Source of the DNA: Coccinella septempunctata
Taxonomy: Eukaryota > Arthropoda > Insecta > Coleoptera > Coccinellidae
Direction of reading: 5' to 3'
Assembly (NCBI RefSeq): GCF_907165205.1
Contig: NC_058198.1
Span: 15,973,001 to 16,037,000 of the forward strand
DNA length: 64,000 nt
Part shown: piece after piece, positions 20,553 through 30,593 of the stretch
Layout of the letters: every line of letters begins with the position of its first letter
How positions within the stretch are numbered: position 1 is the first letter of the stretch
The notes under the pieces: model-generated
Seen by the model: the letters and a program-made list of their open reading frames with translations, nothing else
Database searches by the model: none
What the model was told of the DNA's origin: nothing
Program-made: the position numbers and the translations under genes

Positions 20553-22004
20553 AGGTCTTTATTCAATTTCATGAATTAGAAATAATCAATCAAATACAAT
20601 ATGAGGTAAAAAGAAATTGAAAAGGCGAGATCCAGTACGCTTCATCCAGCGCACTGTTCGATCTACTCCCTCGATTCATTGCTTCCAATTGAGGCAAAAA
20701 AGTGTAACAACATATAGCTCATAACAATTTGTAACGGTTTCAAATACCATCAATAAATACGGTACGAATTGAATTTGCAGGTTATGTCGATGTGGGGCGA
20801 TCGGCCTACTGTTATTTTACCGCTACCGGTCAAGTGGGGGTTAGATCTTGACGTTTTAGTTTAGTTTTCCGTGCTCACAGAATTTTGAAGGTTAGACAGC
20901 GTCAGATGAGTTTTCTATGTGATTAGCCATTTTGTAAGTTTGGAGGTATCCATCAGGAATTTCTGGAGTTTTCGATAATTAAAATCGTCCATTTGTGGGA
21001 TTAATCTTCGGATATCTGTGTGATCTCCTGCCGAACTGGTTTATTTGGATTCTATATTGGCGTATCTCCTTAAGGAGGATTGATCGAGAGTTTTCTTCGC
21101 TGTGGCACGTGAAGTTTTTCTTCATAAAGGTATGTTCGTCGTACGTTGTTCGGCAAATTCCTTATTGTGTGTTATTTTCCCTCCATTACCAGCTATTGCC
21201 GTGAAATTCGTTGATTGGAAGCATTAGTTGAGAGCATCCTACGTTGATTGTGATAGAACCGAGGTTCTGGTTGTCTAATTGCATATTCGAGCTTGGAAAG
21301 ATTTGGTGGATTCACGTTAGATTTGAATAGTTCCCCCCGAAGAACTGGGTATGTATAAAACCATCTTTTGTGATACAATGTTTGTCACTCATTCTTCCTT
21401 ATATGGTGAGGATTAAGTTCTTACGTTCTTTCGTATCGACAGGGTCCTAGTGTAGGGAGACATCTCCTAGTGTAGGGAGGCATATCCTAGTGTAGGGAGA
21501 CATATACTAGTGTAGGGAGACATATCGTAGTATAAAGAGGAAGTCCCTGAAATCATCGTGTAGGGAAGAAGTCCTATAAATCCTAGTATAGTCACAGTCC
21601 GAGTCGAGCCTTCTAGAACTACTCGTGAAATCCAGTCCAAGTGGAGCTGTTACAACAGAAACCTTGTAGAATTTCATAACGAAGAGACCATCTTCCCCAT
21701 TCAGGATCGGAGAGAGCACTCTCAGGACACGCAAGTGTATTATAGAAGTTGCATATCGTATTATATTGTTGCTTTCCTTAACGACAACGGTTTATATTGT
21801 AAAACCTTAATGTATTGCTATTATTATCACATTCTTTTGCTTGTGGAGTGAGATATAGATTAATTTAGTTAGAGCATGTCACTCTGGTGACGTTGATAAT
21901 TCTGTGCAGTTAAATTGAACGTTAATTAGTGTTACTCGTACATTTGGGAGTTCTGAAGAACTTCGCGCTGCGCCTGAGCTCAAGCGACGCAATTTCGGTT
22001 GATT
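20553..22004. other. Unassigned 1.45-kb stretch
   Basis: Lies between the TAA tail of copy e and the next tandem unit. The left end reads on the minus strand as AATAAAGACCTTT running into TTATTA, which could be a polyadenylation signal and tail of an opposite-strand element. A 20-bp tandem repeat is at 21445-21544. The open frames of up to 75 codons are not convincing. It might include a solo LTR or an old element, but no terminal repeats could be paired. Confidence 0.6.
21445..21544 (+). repeat. 20-bp tandem repeat, five copies
   Basis: Units of the form TCCTAGTGTAGGGAGACATA, the first four differing by one or two bases and the fifth diverged (TCGTAGTATAAAGAGGAAGT). Single GTGTAGGGA-like echoes continue to about 21570. 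Confidence 0.9.
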
Positions 22005-23694
22005 ATCAGTAAAAATTAAGTAGGAGGATATCAAATAAGTTAGCCTTCGAATAAGGGCGATAAATAAACGAAATCAACTCAGATATATGAAAACCAACAA
22101 CTGTTGATTTGTTTGTCCACTTTTATATCAATGTGTATTATGTTCCTGAATTAACTTCGTTTGTTTTGAGGTATTTCATCCTCTCATTCATTGAGACATT
22201 GGTTCACTATAACCAGGATAATTTCCAATCCTGCTTTTTTTGTCATTCAAGAACATTGTTTTAGGGATTCATCTACTATTTATATCCTACAGATAATTGG
22301 AAAAATTTGCTCTTTCCAGTTTCACTAGTTATAATGGCGTCATAGATCTAACGCTACGCTACGCACCGTAATTTTTTATATTGTTTTCTCATTTTTCCAT
22401 ATGCCAGCTTCAGTACCCTCGCGAATATTATTATTCCAGTTTCAACCTCAAGAAAAAGGCTACTGCAACCAAAATTTTTCGTTATTTTCTCTAATAAATC
22501 TCAGCAATCCATTTTAAAAAATTCATGACGGAAGAAAGTAACTTTTTTATTCGGTTCTTCGAAGTTTTCCATGAGCTATATGGATGTGTAGAGGATGTTT
22601 CATTAAAATGAATTAATTTCAAAGAAATTACCTGAGCCTGAAACAAAGAAGAGTTTACATTGACGAATATAATAGACAGATAGAATAGGAGTCAACGTTC
22701 ATACTTAATTATCGAAATCTCATTTCTCTTGACAAATACAAAGGGGATTTATCTGTAAAAAAAACCAGAAATAACACAGGTACAGTATAACCAATACAAT
22801 AAACCATCCCTCAACGTTTCCGCCCGCAACGGACCGATTTGGTCATAATTACTACCTGCGAAAACAAGGAATTGTATAGCATGAACTTTGAAGTATTTTG
22901 AAATAAGATATTTGATTGTTGATGCATTTTTCGGAAATATTGCAATTAATTATCGATTTAAGTTCGAACCCCAGCATCTCAAAATAGAACTTTTTTCTAT
23001 AAAACGGCCTTTTCAAAATCATTTTGTATATTTTCGATAGCCGGATCAGCATAGAAATCATAAAATATCTAATCTAAACAGCAAATGAAGTTGGACGGCC
23101 AAAAACTTGCATAAGTTTGACTATGTCTAATTTCGACATTATTTTGGCGATATTTTATTTTCACTTTACTGAATGTCACTTGCATTGGTTATTTTTTTTT
23201 AATATCTTCTTTTCGTACTGGGCGTGAATATAATTTCCGATTTTCGTCTTAAATTTTGGAGATAGTGAGGCCTTACAAATGTTTTAGTGTGACTTTCGGA
23301 CTAATATCAAGTTATTTCCTTATAATTCCCCATTTTGAAAAACGATAGCAGAATATTCCGTATCCAGGAATACCTTGTCAATTTTGGGCATAGTAAGGAT
23401 AGGCTGGATCATAATTCGACTAAAATAGAGGTTTTCATTCAAACAAATTTTTTTCGATGAGAGTACGAAACGAAAGAATTTTTTGGTGGATATGCTGTTA
23501 AAAATACATTATGACTTCGACAACAATTCCTGAATGTTGCACCATTCTATCGTTAAAGCATACTGAAAGCTGGAAATCTTGGAAAATTCATTGTCATGTC
23601 ACCAGAGTCACATGTTACTCGATGGGGAATCCATGCCGTTTTTTAAGAAACCAAGTTTTTAGCTCTCATAATATGAAAATACTTCATTTTAATT

Positions 23695-23735
<41 letters not shown>

Positions 23736-24605
23736 TTCATTATTATATACTCAAAATTTTTCGGTTTTCCGGTTAAGACATTGAAAATGAAATTCATGAA
23801 GTAGATAGTAGTTCTCCGTATAATTAGGGTGAAAATAAAAAATAACGATTCTGTACTTATATATAGGAACCTACATGGATTTCTGCATATACATCAGAGT
23901 CGTTAAATCTATTCAGGGACATTCTTTCTATAGTTTTTATTTCCTCAGGAAAAACGTGTATACCATCTACAACGTGAATGTAAATGATGAAAAAGAATTC
24001 TCTAGAAATTATTAACTTTGAAATATTGTTTGGAGCAGCGAGATTTCAAACAAACTTAAGAATTGAAATACTAATGCGCTTCAATACTTGCTTATCCAGA
24101 TAGTTATTATCTGTATCGATAACTTATACTTTTCAATTGTTGATATTTTATCATTTCATAATATCAGAAACGTTTGAAAAAATAAACAGTAATATAGTAT
24201 TCTTTCTGTAAGAAAAATACTCTGGACAATTATCATATAAATTCGCATATGTTTCATAAACTCATAATTTTATAAAACACTCTATAATTTCAGGTATTTT
24301 TAGTGTTAGGCTCAAGTATCACAAAATAACAAAATATTTTATATGTTCTTTTTAGGTATCATAAATAATGGATTGAACACAAAAAGTAAAATATCGCAGG
24401 AATTTGGACAGGTTGAAAAACAATCTCTTATGAATTCGCCAACGTATCGGAACTATTTTGTTCCTTCCTCAAGGCTCATCATACAACTAATAAAAGTAAC
24501 ACTTTAAAATTGGTCATAGGAAGTTAAGGATAAATCAACAAACAGTCCGACGTGTGACAGTTAAATTGAACGAATGTAATACGTTGATTCCATAGAAATT
24601 TTAAG
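22005..24605 (+). repeat. 3.87-kb tandem unit, 5'-truncated copy (unit 3)
   Basis: Begins at TTATCAGTAAAAATTAAG (equal to about 9600 of unit 1), so it lacks the promoter, small ORF and direct repeats, and runs to the unit end at 24605. It lacks about 125 bases after 22767 (equal to 10350-10500). (ATTT)n at 23690-23745. No gene seen. Confidence 0.88.
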
Positions 24606-24683
24606 TCACAGCAATCTAATATCGAATCAGACGACGGAACGGCAATTGGGTGGTGGGGTGCTAGGGAGGGATGGTAGAGGGGC

Positions 24684-24720
24684 TATATAACAGCGGAGTA
24701 GATGTACAAAGTATTCAGTT
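24684..24720 (+). promoter_or_regulatory. TATA box plus TCAGTT initiator of unit 4
   Basis: TATATAA 24684-24690 and TCAGTT 24715-24720, with the G-rich block at 24648-24670. Confidence 0.75.
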
Positions 24721-24832
24721 GTGAATGTGCTTCGTGCTGCAAATATTGTGTTGTGGTTTAAATTTTTTAACTTTGATACTATCGAATTTTATCGTTTCAT
24801 ACTTAAATATTTTTTTCATTGTGGAAGACGAG

Positions 24833-25234
24833 ATGGACAGAAAGAAGATCTTGAGAATGGGATTGGAAAAATTGAAGTCTAAACAAATTGACTTGAGGAG
24901 AACAGTTCAAATCAGGAATTTTCTGAAGTCACATGTAGGAGAACGAAAAAGAGGAAAAGTTCCGCAGAAAAAATCCGACACTCACGCTGCAAGAAGAGAA
25001 GGTAATCAAGATGAACATAGCCAAAAGGTCGTGAAGAAAATAAATTCCGATGTTGGAGAAAAAAAGCAGTATGTGTCGAACGGAAATCTGAGAAAACGCT
25101 TGACGAGGTCTTTCATTCTGAAAGAGATTCTGAATATGACATCTATAAGAAGAAAAGAAGATCCTAATATCAAACTTTTCAATGTGAATGACTACATTGA
25201 GATTTTCAGGAAGAAGGAGAAACCTATAAAATGA
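24833..25234 (+). CDS. Small basic protein of the tandem unit (copy 3)
   Basis: 133 codons, same frame and ending (KKEKPIK) as the copy at 8670-9071, with E-to-K and L-to-F changes in the RREEDPNIKLL segment. Function unknown; basic N-terminal half, no recognised domain. The start follows the argument given for the first copy. Confidence 0.5.
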   Translation: MDRKKILRMGLEKLKSKQIDLRRTVQIRNFLKSHVGERKRGKVPQKKSDTHAARREGNQDEHSQKVVKKINSDVGEKKQYVSNGNLRKRLTRSFILKEILNMTSIRRKEDPNIKLFNVNDYIEIFRKKEKPIK

Positions 25235-26041
25235 AAACTTTTGTAGGATTTGTAACTCCAGACCGCGCTCTATATTCAAAATGAAATATTACCTTCGAAA
25301 AAAATTGAAAATTGTTAGATGTAGAGAAAAGACATCAGTACTGTTTTAAGTACTATGCGTAACAGACTGAACGCTCCTTGACCTGCGATCAAGAAATAGA
25401 AAATTCATAATATTGGAGTGCAAGTCTGATATTTGAATTTACAGCATATTCTTAATGAAACATTTATTTTGAAAACAAATAAAAATTGATAGGGGATCAT
25501 AAAAGTTAACAGTTAATACTGTTTCAAGTACTATGCAAAAAAAAAATCCACTGAACGCTTCTTGACCTGCAATCAAGCAATATGTTATGTATGAATTCAG
25601 AGTGCAAGTCTGATATAATGAATCATTTATGATATAGAGTGTATTCTAAATGAAACATTAGGTTTGAAAAAAAATTAAAAATTGTTAGGTGTACTCAAAA
25701 GACAACGTTAGGTCCCGTTCCAAGTATGGTATAAAAAAAATTAAAAATTCAAAATATGACCAGATATACTAATTATCAGTAAAAATTAAGTAGGAGGATA
25801 TCAAATAATTGAGCCTTCGAATAAGGGCGATAAATAAACGAAATCAACTCAGATATATGAAAACCAACAACTGTTGATTTGTTTGTCCACTTTTATATCA
25901 ATGTGTATTATGTTCCTGAATTAATTTCGTTTGTTTTGAGTTATTTCATCCTCTCATTTATTGAGACATTGGTTCACTATAACCAGGATAATTTCCAATC
26001 CTGCTTTTTTTTGTCATTCAAGAACATTGTTTTAGGGATTT

Positions 26042-26075
26042 ATCTACTATTTATAATAATAATAATAATAATAAT
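26042..26075. repeat. 13-bp target duplication and (TAA)n at the left edge of an 8.7-kb insertion
   Basis: ATCTACTATTTAT (26042-26054) is repeated at 34797-34809, bracketing 8,742 bases foreign to the unit. It is followed by seven TAA-type triplets before RLE-element sequence begins. Confidence 0.75.
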
Positions 26076-26175
26076 ACAGAGATCTCGTGGAACAAACCAG
26101 AAGACAGTGGAAGCTGAAAGATATAAAGACCATCCCTATTGTCATTTCATCTACAGGCCTGATACCGAAGAAATT
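26076..26175 (+). pseudogene. RLE-type non-LTR fragment, left piece (copy f)
   Basis: Homologous to about 434-530 of copy a, the endonuclease C-terminal part (AGAGATCTCG to GATACCGAAGAAA). Truncated 5' right after (TAA)n, and split by the 4.09-kb TIR element; the rest is at 30261-30593. Confidence 0.88.
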
Positions 26176-26497
26176 CGAGGGGTGAACCGACATTGACATT
26201 ATACTATACATTTAATTCATGTAATACTTACTTATTAATTGTATTTGGTTACTATGAAGAGATCGATCCTAAATTCACAATCAAAACCAACACAGAAGTA
26301 GTTAATATTATACAAATCACCAATCAACTTTCAACTCCGAACAGTCCACAGTCCAAACTACGAAGAAAGTGGAAATGGCGGCAAAATGAAATAGGTCAAT
26401 TGTATATTGTTTATTTGGAATCATTGAACTTTCTTTAGTTCAATGTTTGGAATAAACCTCCCAAGGCAAACTATGCGACGGCAAGAGAAGATATCCA

Positions 26498-27813
26498 TGT
26501 TACGGCTAAAGATAGGTGTGAGCATAAACTTAAGATTAGCCGGCTAAACTTAGGTTTATATTCGAGGATCGGCTAAAGTTCGATAAAATATTCATCTGCG
26601 TCAGGTCTTTTCATCTTTAGCCGGCTAATGTGCACATTACCCAAAACGGAACGGCTAAAAATGTATTCGATGGACACGCGGAGAGGTGATGTCCATATGA
26701 ATGGTCGGATGGGAGAGGACTAACGCACACGACCACTTTTTTGTTTAAATTTTTAGAATTGAAATATGCAAAAGAGCATTGAATGTATTGGGATTGTATT
26801 ACATAACGCCCATGGGTTTTCAATTCAATATTTAACCAGTTATTTTCATCTGTTTAGGAGATTAATGCTCTTCAAATCAAACCCAATTTGTGAAAAACCA
26901 TAATATGACCCCACAAGGAAATGAGATATTAGACACAGAAAATTCTTCCTATTAACAAAATTATATTTTCCCTACCGTTCAATAATTGAATTTATGGAAA
27001 AATTACGAAATAGGAACTATATTTCTAAAGTTGCAATTTCTTTCGAACCAATTCTTTCGCAAAAAAAAAAAAACTATGAACATGAACATAGTTGAAAACA
27101 CTTTCTCCAGCTGATTTTCTTGAAAATTTCTTCTCGAGTCATTGAACATATGGGTTCCAAAATACGCCACCCTTGATGAATCATCCCGAGGGATACAAGT
27201 GCATTCATCGTAAAGCTTATCAGCCAAATAGTCCGGTTAACTACAAACAAGATTGGGTACTTCTACTGATTTTTCTAGAATTTGATCTTTGGTATTTTGA
27301 TGAAGAAGTTCGCGGCATCATTCTCGTCTTCATTCTCTCTTTTTATCATTCAATTCCCCTCAAATTATGAATAATAACAAGATGAAAAACAATCATTAAC
27401 ACTACAGTTTTCCCTCGCACTCAAAAGAGCAATTCTCGAAATTTGTCATCAAGCTTTTAGAGTTTTAGATTCGTCAATAAGAATTCGTTGAGACACAGTT
27501 GAAACAAATATATGTTCATTCTCCAATTTCTCAACTGCTTAACAGAATGCTTTTCTGCTATTAAAATATGTGAAATTCATACAAAAATTGCATTGCATTA
27601 ATAGTTTAATTATACTCGTAATTCTATTTCTTTACATTCTTTTATAATTTGCGCCCCTCAAGCCTTGTACATTTTAAGCCGATGGGATGTGGTTACACTT
27701 AAGTTTAGCCGGCTAAAGATAGAAGAAACTAACATTAGCCAATACCCGAAGCTAAACCTAAGTTTAGCCGGCTAATCTTAAGTTTATGTTCACACCTATC
27801 TTTAGCCGTAACA
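26498..27813. mobile_element. Nested 1.3-kb TIR element
   Basis: Inverted ends of about 61 bases with one mismatch, beginning TGTTACGGCTAAAGATAGG; TCCA flanks both sides (26494-26497 and 27814-27817), a possible 4-bp TSD. The arms carry the palindromic motif TTAGCCGGCTAA, which recurs inside (about 26612-26628 and 27705-27716). No credible ORF. Probably a MITE-like or deletion derivative; superfamily unknown. Confidence 0.75.
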
Positions 27814-28683
27814 TCCACACGTTTACATTATTTTCAACTCGACAGTACCTCTCAGTAGGTAGACGAAGAATTGCCACAGATGGCACAGATCAGAACAAAT
27901 AAAGATTTCCAATAGCCTTTGGAGACCTCTTTGGGAAGTGCATATTACGTTTCAAAGAAACATCCTCATGCCAACATTTTCGAAACATCCCAAAACATCC
28001 CATGTTTGTGCTCGCTGAGTAGACATGTATATAGTCGCATGCCGGCGCAATAGTGCAAACTCCGAGTTTGATTTCTGTATTCTGTGATTTGAATAAAAGT
28101 GATATAAGATTGAGCAGGTAAGAATTATACAACATCTAATTTTTTCATTATTTCTTATTGATACACAATAATTTCCTACGGGTGTGAAGCCAGGTTTCTT
28201 TCATCCACAGTTACAATCTGTCAACGCCGCGCTCTAAGGATAACTGTATTGTTCAGTATACAATTCTTACAGTTCTGAAAAAGATATTATTGCTCGTTTT
28301 AGGATTTAAGTTTCTCTTGGAAAAAGAATGAGATGCAATCGGATATTATTCATACCTTGATTTATACCAATGAAAATCATCAGAGCTCATTGTCAGCCCG
28401 TACGGGGGCCTGGAGGGATTCAAAGTTAAAAATTTCAAATTTTCTCGAGACATGTGCATTCTTGAGAATAGAGTAAATTGGTTCGATATAACATTTTACA
28501 TCATGAACAGCCATCAAAACACATTGTTAACCTGTACAGGGACTATTCACCAACAATATTGGTGAATATTGGTCCCGAGCTCTTTGCGTTCAATAGCAGG
28601 TACCTGAAACGATTCCTTTGGTTGAAACCGTTTTATTACTCTGTTGGGAATAACCCATTAAAATCATTGTTCCTTAACAATGA

Positions 28684-28719
28684 AAGAAAGAACGCCCGTC
28701 CTTACGGGCGTTCTTTCTT
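28684..28719. repeat. Perfect 16-bp hairpin, GC-rich core
   Basis: AAGAAAGAACGCCCGT, loop CCTT, then its exact complement to 28719. The GC core stands out in AT-rich DNA. Confidence 0.85.
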
Positions 28720-28944
28720 CAATGCATATCATATAATTTTGGTTATTTCAACCTCATTTTTAACACTTTTATAATTTCTGAGAAGATGTTAATTCGAAAT
28801 GTCGGTCTATATCGGTATATCGATTGCAATAATGTCAATTATATATTCACAGCTTCTTCCCTCTCAACCTGACAAAGATCATTCGGAGGTTCATCTAAGA
28901 CTTGGAGACTCGCTTGGAGATGTCTCCCCAAGTCTAAAATAAAA

Positions 28945-28979
28945 ATTATTTGAAACATTTGTCTAATGTTTCAAATAAT
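28945..28979. repeat. Perfect 15-bp hairpin
   Basis: ATTATTTGAAACATT, loop TGTCT, then its exact complement. AT-rich. Confidence 0.8.
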
Positions 28980-30025
28980 ATATAAATCATATATTTAGCT
29001 TATACCATTTGTAATCAATTGAGCTTTAGTAATGTAATAATTAAGGTTCGCGTTGAATGAATTCCTAGATATGTAGGTACACACTAAGGATCACCGAATT
29101 GGGCAATTCGGAGAGGGATATATTTTTAGTTGATTAATCAGTGAAGATGAATAAATAATATAAATAATTGTTTTCAGCACTCAAAAAGTGGACATAGATA
29201 TTTTAGCACGTGTGTCGAATCTCTTGATGGTTATTCTGTGAGCTCTTTGTTATTCCATATAAATTGAACGAACAACTTTCATGAGAACACAATCTTGATT
29301 TCAACGCACCATGTTTCTGAAACATGGTAAGTTGTGTTATTATTTTGTAGTACTTCACATACTTTCATAAAATTCCATAAAATAACTCGACATGTTGATG
29401 TATGATTTAAAATTAATAGCTTGCACAGTAACCATTTTTTTCAACTACTCGATCAATTTGCGTTTGATAGAAGGTACTGATTCAAAAGATTCCACCTAGA
29501 AGTATTTCTTCGCTTCATAAAATCTTATAACTCAATGTACGGGTACGCTCTGTTGTATTCAATATTACGGTTGCCCATTTTGACCAAAAAGATTTTATGC
29601 ACAGAATAACTCTAGAGCCATTTGCTGAGGGAATTTTAAAAAATTTACCTGAAAGTATTTTGTCGGATCATACAATTTTATACCTCAATTTTCAAAATTG
29701 TCGTTATGGAAGGGAATCTCGAAGGGAATGCTCTTATCCTATATTAGGTCGTTTTCACAACATTTTATTCAGTTGAATTTCAAAGTTGTTTGAATCAGCC
29801 TATATAACTATATAACTATGTTGCTGAGGGGAGGTTAATAGTACATCAAACAATAAAGTATAGGATATCCATGGATAGAAGCAATTTCTGTAAGCTAGCC
29901 TCAGTTAGCCTTAACTACTATCTGGCTATATCTATAAGACATATTATTGAGTGGTTTCAGACCTCTCATAGTGTGATGTGAAGAAAATTCCCAAAATATT
30001 TATTAAAAAAAAAATACATAACTAT

Positions 30026-30228
30026 GAATTGTATGTATTGAATTGTATTGAATTGTCATGAATTGTATTGAATTGTCATGAATTGTATTGAATTGCCATG
30101 AATTGTATTGAATTGTCCGTGAATTGCCGTGAATTGCCATGAATTTTCTTGAATTGTGTGAATTGTTGAATTGTCTGAATTGTTTTATAGGCTATTATAG
30201 GAATTGCGTGAATTGTGTGAATTGTGGT
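30026..30228 (+). repeat. GAATTG-based minisatellite near the right TIR
   Basis: About 20 GAATTG or TGAATTG motifs spaced 5-12 bases, first as regular 20-bp units (TGAATTGTATTGAATTGTCA), then irregular. Ends 18 bases before the right TIR of the 4.09-kb element. Confidence 0.85.
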
Positions 30229-30260
30229 GTACAACATTTTCATGACCGGTTCACCCCTCG

Positions 30261-30593
30261 GAAGAAATTACTAGAGAACTTGAGAAAACTTCAGTTGGAC
30301 GAAAATATTTATAAAGTCATGCAGAAGGCGGTACTGCTCGGAACGGCGAGAACTGTACGCAAGTACATGGGGAATGCAGAGGAACACCGTCTGCTCCGAC
30401 AGGAAGTGCGGGTGGAGCAGGAATCCAACCTACAGCAGGGAGCCGAGGAGCGACCCGAACCCGACCACCACCACGAGCCCGAAAACCTGGAAAGGGCTCC
30501 AACAGAGCTTAATCCTTTTGATATCTGAGATATCTGGGATAAGTGAATTTTCCTCTGGAGAGGAGTGTGAAAGCCGCAAGGCTAAAGTCATAT
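30261..30593 (+). pseudogene. RLE-type non-LTR fragment, right piece (copy f)
   Basis: Resumes the copy begun at 26076 after the duplicated GAAGAAATT: KLLENLRKLQLDENIYKVMQKAVLLGTARTV and the Arg/Glu/His-rich C-terminus to a TGA at 30526-30528, then the usual 3' UTR ending AAGTCAT at 30593. Here it is not followed by TAA but by another element. Confidence 0.88.

Larger units (their letters stand above)
24606..26054 (+). repeat. 3.87-kb tandem unit, first part (unit 4), interrupted at 26054
   Basis: Begins with the standard unit start at the same tandem junction as 12310/12311. Its sequence breaks at ATCTACTATTTAT (26042-26054) and resumes with the same 13 bases at 34797-34809, so unit 4 continues there and again after a second insertion at 43168. 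Confidence 0.9.
27814..30025. other. AT-rich interior of the 4.09-kb element
   Basis: About 2.2 kb with no supported gene. It contains a 16-bp perfect inverted repeat with 4-base loop at 28684-28719 and a 15-bp one with 5-base loop at 28945-28979; otherwise nothing recognised. Confidence 0.7.
26176..30260. mobile_element. 4.09-kb TIR DNA transposon with 9-bp TSD, no transposase seen
   Basis: Ends CGAGGGGTGAACCG at 26176 and, inverted, CGGTTCACCCCTCG at 30247-30260 (14 of 14 bases). GAAGAAATT flanks both sides (26167-26175, 30261-30269), and the insertion interrupts a known sequence (copy f), so the boundaries are firm. A 9-bp duplication is typical of Mutator-like elements and of some others (8-9 bp in Merlin). 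The interior has no ORF above about 100 codons that looks real, holds a nested element (26498-27813), two perfect hairpins and a GAATTG minisatellite near the right end, so it is non-autonomous or decayed. Superfamily is inference from TSD length only. Confidence 0.85.

Noticed and set aside
20553..22004. Solo LTR
   Set aside because: No matching TG...CA ends with a target duplication could be found, so left unassigned.
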